A stretch of DNA of 64,000 bases from Volvox africanus (taxonomy: Eukaryota; Chlorophyta; Chlorophyceae; Chlamydomonadales; Volvocaceae), in assembly GCA_030268105.1 (NCBI GenBank), contig BSDZ01000089.1:1736001-1800000 (forward strand), read 5' to 3'. Positions 1 through 9,719 of this stretch are shown here, piece after piece; position 1 is the stretch's first letter; each line of letters starts with the position of its first letter. A model generated the notes under the pieces. The model had not been told where the DNA came from and ran no database searches. It worked only from the letters and a program-made list of their open reading frames with translations. The position numbers and the translations under genes are program-made.

Positions 1-127
1 CTACTGGAACGAAATGAAGCCCATGTCCTTCCTGTCTGCAGTGCCTGCTTACCTAGGCCTGACCGCTCCACCGGGACCCTGGTGGTTTGCCAAGCCACGC
101 TACACACGTACTCACCCCAACTTGCAG

Positions 128-1925
128 GTGGCGCACAGGGCTGGGTGGACCGCAGCTACCCAGGGGCCTTCTTCGCAGCTAAAGGTGTCAGCTATGTGAC
201 GGTGTGCGGACGCACCGTGATGGGCCACCGCGACTTCCCGCGTGTACGCGAAGGGCCGCGGGTGGTGGAGGAGTATGCGTTTGACAGCTACTACGAGGTG
301 GGTGGGTGGTACAGAGCTGTCTGCAGTATAGTCGGCTCCGTACGGTTGGTTGGTCGGCGTCCAGTCGGACTGGTGTCGGGTCCAAACTCTCGCTCTCAGC
401 GTAAAGATTGAAAGGCCGATTTAAACATCGCCGGCTGGGCGAGTCATGAAGCCGGGTTAAATGTCTTCAGTCCGTGACGGCTTGGCACACAAGGATGTGA
501 CATGCCTCCTGTCATGACGAATGGAGTTGGTATGCAAAATCCCAAGCTATTTAGTTAGTCAGCAGTTGGGTGGCTCCAAGAATCTGCAGTTGAAGTTCTC
601 AACATCCATGGTCCTGATGTCTGATGACGTCATGTCCCCTCGGCGGAGATCCTTTAGTGAGCTTCATGAACAGCAGGCAGTCAAGACGTTTTGTTATGGA
701 TTTTTCAAGCCGGTCAAAGATCAGAGTGGAAGCGGCGGGTAGCGGGTTGCGAACATCGTGGCCAGCCCCTGTGTAGACACCCAGCTGCATGTATACGGAG
801 GAGGGTCACTGCCACTGCGCAGTATACCCAGGGGGGTTGCCGTTCATCACTGCCTTATGCGTCTATGATGTTATTGCCCTCTCAGGCACGTACCATCTTC
901 TTGGAACCTCTGCGAGGTTTGGTCCCTCCTGCCAGGGGTTGCAAACTCCGCGTGCTGACTTGCTAAACAACCCGGTCAACTGTGTTGCTTGCGGTATACC
1001 TTGTGTCATGAATTCGTCTTGTGAGCTCATGGTTCGGCCAATCCATCTGCTTAGGTTTGCGGTGAGGGCGAGGGCCAGGTCGGCGACTGCGTTGTCCCGC
1101 TGAGTGCCGCCATGCTGCCAGGGGCGCGCCAGGTGATCCTCGATGGCGTCTTCCATTCCATGTCCCAAATCGGCACCTTCGATGAAGATTCAGGTGAGGC
1201 AGGGTTGGCAGCTGGGCAGTACCCGAGGGATACCGGAGGTTAGACATCGGCAGACAGTCACGCTGCAATCCGGCACTTCGAGGCGGCTCAACAAGTGACT
1301 CTGCTCTGCTTGCGCCTGTCAAGCATATTGAACAAAACGCGTGGGACTACCACAGGTGTGAGTAGCTACGCTGCACTTAGTAGAGGGAGTCCGGGTTACG
1401 GCCATGTAAGGGGCCGGGCGTGCCGCACCGCTGTGCCTTTCATCGACCTGTCATCGGGGCATTTACCGGCAACGCCGTAAAAATGCAATACTGCGGCACA
1501 TCGTAGTAAGCTCATGGCGTGCACTGCTGCGATGTAGGATCGGCGTGTTGAGATATGAGAACGCACTTTGTTCGGACCGCCCCATGCAATGCGTTGTCAG
1601 GCTCGTCAACCCACACGTCCTAGTTTCTGTGTGGCCCACCTTCAATTGCGATTCGAAATGTTGACATTTCTTCCTCAATAACTCAGACGAAAAACCTGTC
1701 TGTCGTTTGCATTTAGGCATGGTGCATTCGCATGCCCTGGTATGGAACATTGCTTCCCCCGGTTCGGCAGGTAATGTGTGGTACGGCAGCGAGAACGTTC
1801 TGGACTGCTGGCTGGGTCCCCTAGTAGACGAGCTGGAGCTGAATACCCCTGCCGGGACAGCTGAATGTGGCGCGGGGACTTCAGCGACACCCATGGGACT
1901 TCCGCAGTCTTGGTCACAGACCTAG
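128..1925 (+). CDS. alpha/beta hydrolase, PGAP1-like lipase family (3' part, 3 exons)
   Basis: Three exons read in one frame: 128-297, 1055-1193 and 1771-1925, the last ending at TAG. Junctions are GAG|GTGGGT, TCAG|GTGAGG and ggcag|GT, and the phases (0, then 1) agree. The peptide contains RSYPGAFFAAKGVSYVTVCG, then VCGEGEGQVGDCVVPLSAA, LDGVFHS and WYGSENVLDCWLGPLVDEL. This is the signature order of plant and algal plastid alpha/beta hydrolases related to PGAP1: YPGAF, VTVCGR, the catalytic-Asp loop GDGVVP, the catalytic-His loop DGVxHS, then WYGS. The Asp and His of the triad are visible. The nucleophile Ser and the N-terminus lie upstream of the window. The loop reads GDCVVP where GDGVVP is usual. 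The role is inferred as acyl-ester hydrolysis, probably in the chloroplast; the substrate is unknown. Exon 128 begins in phase 1, so at least one exon precedes it. Confidence 0.72.
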
Positions 1926-2541
1926 CGGATCAAGTGTGACGGCCTGGGCCTGAGATAGGAGACCTGCTACGGCGGCGGACCCGGGTCATCACAACAGCGT
2001 AGTGGTAGCACTGGTGAAGCCGTGGCGAGGCAGTGCCGGTGCCGCCGGTGTCTTGGTTGGGGCGCGGCGTAACGGGGTGCTGTCACGGCGCCAGTAGGAC
2101 TGCGCTTAACGCATAAATTTGGGGAAGAAATGTGTTACTTGGATTCATCACGAGGAGTGAAGTGTTGTTTGATGGAGGGAGTGCTATTTAGAGGGAGAAC
2201 CTGCAGTACAAGAGGGGAAATTTCATCAGGTAGGAAATTTTGCCGGAGTGAGCGGAGTGCCGGAATGCATGAATGTCTTGTGCGGCGTGAGCATTGTTTA
2301 TTATTTGGACAGGGTTTAGTGCCAATTGCTGCCGAAGCATGCTGCCCATTCGTGTTAAGGTTCGGTTTGCATCCTGGAGGTGCACGGGTTTCCAGAGTGT
2401 CTGTTACCTCACTGCCATCGTCAGAGAGAGTTTTGTGGCCGAGAGCCGTTTTTGGCTGCGGTTTGTGAGTGAGGGGCTAATGGAGTTGTTGCCTAACCAC
2501 TCCATCTGCTTTCTGCTGGAGAAGTCATAGTTTGAATAATT

Positions 2542-2546
2542 TGTAA
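2542..2546 (+). terminator. TGTAA poly(A) signal of the hydrolase gene
   Basis: TGTAA is the usual poly(A) signal in volvocine algae. This is a good candidate after the hydrolase stop at 1925, giving a 3' UTR of about 620 bases. No gene is seen in 1926-2541. Confidence 0.45.
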
Positions 2547-2559
2547 GTTATACAAATAC

Positions 2560-4085
2560 CTGCCATCCACGCGCATATGCCTCCCAGGAGTGTTTTTGCT
2601 TGCGTACAGTGCACAGCTTCCTTCTGCGCATAAAGCCTACTGCATCCCCGCTAGAGCCCGAGCTGCCACCGTGCGGTGAGGCCCCGGATGTATCCGGAGG
2701 GCTCCCATCACGCGAGTCAAGCTCGCAACCTGTTTCCCCAAACTTCCCGAAATCACCGTCATGACATAATGGCAGGAGAGTCCGAAATTTTCAATGGGAG
2801 GCATCTGGTAGCGATGGAAAAGTGTGGCCCTGCCCTGTGGCCCTAACTGCGAAGTGGCCACACCTGATGCAGCTGTGATTCCAAGTCGTCCAGTGTCGTC
2901 CAGTGCACTGTACATATCAAGCACATGCTTGTAACGTATTATTCACACCCCGAGCAAACAATACTTTACTGAGAGCGTACGCATGAAGGAATACCGCCGC
3001 AAAATGGATTATAAGCCTTCGGTCGCCTTCTTTGGAAAGCCGGCAACCGAAACCCTTTTCTTCGGCCTTGTCTTCGGCCGTGTTGCCTCCTCGTCCTTAG
3101 GGCGAACATCTCCACTGCCCTCAGAGCAGTGCAGTGCTGCTGCCACGTACCACGGGCCGCGCTCAATGCAACGGGGCATAGCGAAATAGGATGAAGCCGA
3201 CCTGACCATGCATCTCGGAGGTGTACTCAGCACTGCAGACACGCCGCAAAACAGCACGAGACAGCGCCGGTAAAAGTCAAGCTCCAAAACCTCCTTTGGC
3301 TCGCGGCACTGCGCCACTGCGAATGATATATCACTCACTCTAACCAGCGAACGGGCGCCAACAACACTGAGTCCTCTGTGTCCACCCTCACCCTTCACCC
3401 TCACATTTTTTCATTTGTCCAGTCCTCCGGCGACCCGGGCACCTCACAGGCAAATTCATATGCAAATGCATCTCTCTGAATATCCACGCTTGCTTACAAA
3501 TAAGGCCCTGAATGAGGCCCTCACGAGTCCCTGAAGGGTGCGTGAAGCCCACCCTAAAAACCTACCAACGAAGGGCCCAAGGGTTCTGCAGCACGAAGCG
3601 GAATTAAGCCTCCCTCAAGCGCGGCGACCACTGCACGCTGCTCTTCAACCTGCCCTCCCTATCTACTCCCAACCTCTCTCCCCCTCCTGCAACCCAACCT
3701 ACTCTGAACCATACCTCAGCTTTAACCGTCCCTCCCCGTCGCACGCGCTCATCACCCCCCAATAAATACCTTCCCTGGATGTTTCCATAAGTATAATTGT
3801 TAAACAAACGCGGACGCGGGTATATGCTCAGTGGGTCGCTCCTGGAGGGGAAGCATTTCCGGATAGACAGTGCCGGACGTTTCTCAACAAGCTGCAACGC
3901 GACGAAACTCTTTCGTCCTTCCCCGCTTAATGAGCCTTCGTCGTCTGTCCGGACCCACAGCTGGTCCCCTGTCCATCTGCCACTGGGCAGGGCTGTAAAC
4001 ATATCCCGATGCAAGGCACCACACGGACTCATAATCGCATAAAATAAGACAACAACTTTATTCCTCTACACATGCGGAGCTCTTA
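2560..4085. other. Intergenic stretch without a recognised gene
   Basis: Only short overlapping ORFs on both strands occur here, without exon-like boundaries or recognisable motifs. The right part (about 3490-4085) should contain the 3' UTR of the minus-strand HAD gene, but no minus-strand TGTAA close to its stop was found. Confidence 0.5.
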
Positions 4086-7000
4086 TCATGCCGCCCGGGT
4101 CGCCACAATCTCAAGCTGCTGGCTGCACGATACCTCGTCAGCACAGCCTGGCTGCGGCGCTGCAACGCGCCAATGCCGTACCTCAAGACCGGCACTACGC
4201 AAGGACGCAAGCACGACGGCAGGGTTGAGGGTTCCCAGCAGCGGTGCTTGCACGCACAGCCGCCCGGCGGGCGCCAGCGCCGTCAGGAGGGAGCTGAGGG
4301 AGCCCGAGGTCCACCAGCCGGCCCACTGCGAGTCGGACATGTGCGAGCCTGCTCGGGTTGCGGTGACGGGTGGAAGGTATATAACCTGAGAAGAAACCCA
4401 CGTATTGGTTTCCACTCATTCGTCACCATTTAGCACCTCGAAGAACACCCGCGCGTGATGCGACGGTACCCGGACTGTAACATCCCCTAACCCCGGCCCA
4501 GGTGCCGCATGTATGTACCTACTACCGGAATGTCATATAAAGTTAAATGGCGAGGTGGTAAGAAGGGCGGAGGATATGCAGGATAGTGACGCAGGATATT
4601 ACTCTGCCCGAGAAAGGATGTCTTTTGTAGACTGTTGCAGGATGACGGAGGTCATTGGTGGAGGATGGAGGACTGCATTATAGATATGGAAGTGGGAAGT
4701 GGGAAGAGAACGAGATTGGCCCATGGGACCAGAACGGTGGGTCCTGATGCCTGCATCGTTGAACAGCTTACCATCTAACAACACGCAATCAAAACCTCCT
4801 TCGGGCGCTACCGTCATGACGCCGTCCAGACAGTTGGGCGCCAAGGCCATGGCGGAAAAGGGTGCGGCGCGCAGACCGCGAGTTCGGGCCGCCGCCACAT
4901 CTACGTCCACCGCCCACACCTGCAGGCGGAAGGTATGGCGGCGACGGCCGACATAGGGCTGGTGAGCCAATCAGCCAGCCACCACAGAGACTTAGGGGGG
5001 ACCTGCTGGGGTATCAGCGCAGCAGCCCGAATGGTTGTGTGCCCCTATGGGCTGGGCACTTCAATTCAGCTGAGCAAGGTAGGCGCGGTAAGACGACAGC
5101 TGTCTCCAAGCAGCTGTCCTGCTATCAGCGGGATGTCGTAAACGTTAAATCAAGAACGCTTAGGGTCCCAGGCGGGTTCAGGATCTGGGCTTTCGGTGCA
5201 GAATTGGGCGGCACTTCTTTCCGCAATTGCTCCGGCGGCAATGTCACCTGCCCCAGCTCCAATCCCTCCTAGGACTGCAAAAATGATTAGACCGGGCTAT
5301 GCTATGATTTTGTAGACCCTAGAACTTTTAGACACATTACAAAAAAAGAGCTATTCTTTGCAGGTCAAATGAAGGTTTGATTTATAACCGTGGCTTGATG
5401 AAGCTCAAAAGCTCCTTTGTTAAAATCCTTTCTTTCCAGAGCATGAAATGTATCAACAAAAAACGAGCTCCCCTTGCCAAACCAGTGATTATAATCTTTT
5501 TGGGCTATTTTTCTTCTCTCTTCTGATGGTAACTCTTTCGCGTCTGATAGTTTAAATTCACCACTATCATAAAGTAACACTCATTTTTTGATATCGGTAA
5601 ATGCATCCCGCTGAACAGGCAGCCGAACTCGTGTCTTGTTCACCGCTGTAAAACAACAAAGGCATTCAGAGTGGATGAACTCCCGCATCCCCATTTGCGC
5701 CCCCGCATTCGGTCCCAGAGGTCCTTCCACCTTGGCCGCCTTCGCCTCCCTCACCTGCAGCCCCTGACTAGCCAGCAGCTTGGTAAGCGCCCCCGCCCCG
5801 CAGAAGACATGAAGAACGCAGTCACCCAACGCGGCATCCTCGCAGCTGGCAAGACCGCCCGCCGCACGGCCCATGCGCGGGAAGGAGCAAGGGGCACAAC
5901 GGAGGGCGCCGCACGCCGCCAGCCAGTCCAGGTAGTCCAGGCCGGGAGCGGGCGCACCTAGGGTCCGGGCCGGAGGACGCGTACTGGTGACGAGGAAAAG
6001 GCAGCAGGTGAGGGCAGCCAGTTCAACGGGAAGCGGGGCACGGGATACAAACGCGGACCTCATACGAACTCACCCTCTGCGCCTATAATTTCGCCAGCCG
6101 CCAGCCGCGCAGGCCAGCCCAGAGACACTCCCGCCGCCTGTGGGCCCAACTTGCCTGCCGTTGCCAACCTCTCCGCCAGCTCACTGAGACCGCTCACCGA
6201 GAAAGTGGCCACGGCACCCGGCGGCGGCTTCACCACAGTGCCGGGCTTTTCGTTGCCCCCTCCTGTGGGGCGAAGCGGGCGAGATGCGGACTGAGAGGCG
6301 CGCTCATCCGGATGACTATCTCGATAGGGCCCACGTGGAATCGGCAAACCGTTCAGGAGAGATTTATCGGCGGCAGCAATAGGAGCATGTGGGAAGGACA
6401 TAAGGGCATAAGGGCTGCTTAAGAGCGACATCGGCTCGCATGGCCTGGGCGGCCAGTACCTGTACGGCGGAAGATAATGCGGATAGATGCGCTGGATTGA
6501 GCCGGATGAGACCTGTCTCCGAACCGAGCTGCCTGGAGAGACCCGAACAGAGAGATGGACACCACAAAGAAGAAAACGAGACAAGCCGCAGAAAGGGAAG
6601 AGACGCCGTAAAGGCAGATGTGTTTGGGACACCGCAGATGTCCTACGGCGCGTCGTCGGGGGACCCGCACTCCCCTAACCGCACGGGAAGGTCCATAGCT
6701 AGTTGCTGTCGAATTCCACACCCACGCGGGACACCGAAGCAGCGATGAAATGCGTGGTGGTGAAATGCGAGGTTGTGGACGCAGCCGTGCTGAATCCGGT
6801 TCATCCCGCCCAGCTCACCCCTACATCCAGACAGTGTCCGCCGTGCTGAAACACAGCTTTAAGGCACTGCCGGCACCAGACAGTGACCACTCACCGGCGA
6901 CAAGGCAGCTCGCGGCCCCGCTGGCATTTCCACACTCCACGTCCTCGAATGAATCCCCAACCATCAGCATGTCCGCCGGGTCGATACCCCACGTCTGTGT

Positions 7001-8818
7001 GATTGACATAGTTTCCATTGGCGTTGGCGTTGGCAGCTGTCTGTCAGTCTGAGCAGTCGGAACCGTCGTCCTCCCCGCTGGATAGCCCAACATACCGGAA
7101 ACAATCGTCACATGCCCCCTACCCCTTCACGGCTCCCGAGGGCAACCTTTTCAGCTTTTAAGCACACGGAAAATCGGGATTGCTCGTGGATTAATCGATT
7201 GATCTGGGCCAGACCCGTTACTCCACCTCGACGTTCTTGTTGCCCCCTTCTCCCCCACCCCTCCAGACGCAGGGCACCACCTGAGCCACATGTGCCAACA
7301 GCCGCCTATCGGGCTTGACGTAGTTGAATTCCCTGGTGAGCACCTGCGAGAAAAGCTGTGACCATTCGGGCCCTATGAGGCGGAAGAATGCGGCCACGCT
7401 CTTGGACGTGTTGCGGGTCACCAGCGCCACGGGCACCTGCGAGGAAGAGGATCAGATATAAGATCAGATGCGGAAAGAAGGCTATCAAAACAACGCAGGG
7501 AAGCCACGATGTGCGAAACCCTAAGTGTGGTGAGGCGGTGTGCCAACCTACCCACCTACCTTGGCTGCATGTCCTGTAATGTCAGGGTAACTGGCTGAAC
7601 GTTAAAACGCAAACACATCCTAACATACGTGTAGACAACACACGCCGTGCATCTGAACGCGAACGTAACTGTGCAATTGAGAATGAGCTAGCCACCCCCT
7701 ACCGCACCCCCTACCGCCACTCCCTACCGCACCTCGCTCCTCCCCGTCCCACCCTCGTCGTCAGATTCCGCTACGTACCTGGCGATCCTTTAGCAACTGC
7801 AGCAGCTGCATCAGCCCGGGCTTTCCACTTACAGCCCTCGCCGCCTGCTTCTCGATCTCCAGGATGGTAGTCATGGAAGCCAGAATGCGGGCGTCCTCAT
7901 CCCAGGACTCCATCACAGTGAACAAGTCACCCACGGGGATCCCTGGCGAGCAGGGTGGTTGCAGGCCGCAGCGGATGGCACATGGCAGGGAGCGATGATG
8001 GGGAAGCACAAAAATTGGACTATGCAGTACGTACGCTGGGTGGCACGATGAGACCCGCATCAATTGTTACGCGCAAGAACACCGTACAAAATTTTTCCCC
8101 ATCCTGCCTTCCTAAGGCCCGTTTTTCCGCTCAATGACTTTGAATTGGAAAGACGTGGCGGAGCAACTCCCATGCGCTTCTCCAACATAGTAGATCTCTT
8201 AGCACAGCCAGGGGCACTCAGGCACCCGGCCTCGGCACGAGAGCTGGATGCCCCGTCTCTCGGGCCCCCGGAGGGAAGAAGCATGTGATGCTGCGAAAAC
8301 AAGAGCAGGTGGAGGTTCCGATTAGGGACCCCAGCTGCAACATTCACGGGTACCGCACCTGTCCTCGCACGCATGTCCGTGAAATCAATATGTGCCTGTT
8401 CGGGGGAAATAATAATGGCATTGGTTTCAAGCTACCTGCGCCTAAAGCAGGTATAGCACCATACCACAGTGCAGAAACATACCTCCGTTAGCGTCCCATC
8501 CATGTCTACATGGTTCAAAAATGGATTGGAAAAGATTTTGCTTAAGCGAGAGCGAGGTGATAATAAATCAGATGTTGTAGCGGCCCTATGGATGGCGACA
8601 CCCTAGAAAACACGGACTGCACGAAGTTTCAGGCATAAGGACAGAAGCTCACCAAATACTATCGCCTTGTAATACAAAGAACGAAATGAGCTTTGTTCAT
8701 TAGAGTTGATAGCTCCTGGGTGCATTATGGTCTGAATCGCCTGCGCGCGTGTGCGACGACGACTGCTGCGCAAGGCATTTCCGACCCGCTGCACAAACGG
8801 GCGCTGACAAAATTGCAT
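4086..8818 (-). CDS. HAD-family phosphatase fused to a methyltransferase-like domain
   Basis: Minus-strand gene. Exons well supported by phase: 7779-7942, 7281-7436, 6895-6994, 6074-6262, 5755-5957 and 4919 down to about 4740; a last exon runs from about 4360 to the stop at 4086. The 5' end is less certain: a start at 8818 with an Arg-rich leader that could be an organelle transit peptide, 8483-8602 and about 8168-8197. HAD motif I is DMDGTLTE (exon 8483-8602). Motif II is LVTRNT, followed by REFNYVKPDRRLL. Motif IV is MLMVGDSFEDVECGNASGAA. The tail GAVATFSVSGLSEL is typical of this plant/algal HAD group. The frame then runs through 6074|5957 into YLDWLAACGALRC and a Rossmann start GDCVLHVFCGAGALTKLL, then VWAVDVDVAAA and FDCVLLDGKLFNDAG, which look like SAM-methyltransferase motifs I, II and IV. 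The joins 8651/8602, 8168/7942 and 4740/4360 do not close in phase with canonical sites. Substrates are unknown. Confidence 0.62.
5365..5606 (-). pseudogene. Bacterial-type HEPN domain fragment inside an intron
   Basis: Within the 4920-5754 intron of the HAD/methyltransferase gene, same strand, is an A+T-rich coding stretch reading LLYDSGEFKLSDAKEL, EERRKIAQKDYNHWFGKGSS and then FNKGAFELHQAT. The order (LYDSG, xELxxEER, AQxxxxxWFxxGxxF, AAFxLHQAT) is that of the C-terminal HEPN domain of prokaryotic MNT-HEPN proteins, common in Bacteroidetes. HEPN domains are nucleotide-binding or RNase folds, often in toxin-antitoxin or abortive-infection systems. The piece is broken. An in-frame TGA at 5581-5583 separates it from a matching upstream bit (FTDIKK). 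Right after LHQAT the family sequence is lost and a TGA follows, so the helix with the RxxxxH-type catalytic motif is absent. No bacterial start signal or partner gene is present. It is either an old insert or an assembly artefact. Confidence 0.6.
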
Positions 8819-9057
8819 TATTGTTGATATTAGATATTAGGTCGTTACAATGATAAAATCAATACGAAACACTACGCGGCCTTAGGTAGACCAGAGTACA
8901 AGAAGCACAAGAAGAGTTGCAAGCGCTGAAGTGTCGCCGACCGTCACAATGTTCAGCACGCTCAATCCCGAGTATGATGTTTGATGTTTGTTGGGGTCTG
9001 ACCAAACATCTTGATGTCAATCGATCGTCCCATCAATCCATACCCGTACCATACTCG

Positions 9058-9096
9058 TGCTGACCTTACCCATCGCAGCGATGGGTAAGGTCAGCA
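9058..9096. repeat. Perfect inverted repeat, 19-bp arms, 1-base loop
   Basis: The arm TGCTGACCTTACCCATCGC (9058-9076) is followed by one A and then its exact reverse complement (9078-9096). Such a perfect foldback can extrude as a cruciform or fold as an RNA hairpin. It is not part of any recognised gene. It may be the footprint of a foldback transposon. Confidence 0.85.
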
Positions 9097-9683
9097 TTAC
9101 ACAACCCATTCCAGCTTAGACGTTGAATCGACAGAGTTGTACAACCGTACTGTAGTAAATGTTATTTAGAGCGTCGGGAAAGCCTTTTAATCCATCAACG
9201 CATGTTACATGTCTCTGTTTTATTCCTCTGTTCTTTAGCTCAGTTACAACTTACATCCAAAACTTGGAACCTTAATTTGTACTGACCCAGATCTCCAGTA
9301 ATTCCTTGGCTGTTGGAACTTCGGTACGGCTCAGGTACGGTCCAATATTGAAGGTACCATTTGCTAACCCTGGCTGTGCGGTAGCGTGATACTATCAGGA
9401 CGCTTACGGCGTTGGGCGTAATTTTCTTTTTGTCCATCCGGTTCCGGCGGCTGGAATATCCGTATCATAGTTTGTCTCATTTTTCTCATCCACCAAGGTG
9501 TCAAGACTCCTGCATCCAGCCCCGCCTCCCGGCTCCTCGACCGGGGATACCCGATTCTCCTCGACTCACGCCTCAGCTCACTCGGCTCCCACCACTCGCA
9601 ACCAGTGTGCACCATCAAACAGGAACATAATCGTCAGCTTTCAGATGCGTGCCCGCTCTTTGTGTGATGGCTGTCAACGTGTG

Positions 9684-9719
9684 AAAACCGCCCAGGGGCC
9701 GGCCCTTGGCGGTTTTTTT
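9684..9719 (+). repeat. GC-rich hairpin followed by a T-run (terminator-like)
   Basis: The left arm starts AAAACCGCC and the right arm ends GGCGGTTTTTTT, with a GGGGCCGGCCC core giving near-continuous pairing and a run of seven T. This is the shape of a bacterial intrinsic terminator, unexpected in an algal nuclear context. No bacterial gene is recognisable upstream, so the shape is the only evidence. Confidence 0.5.
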
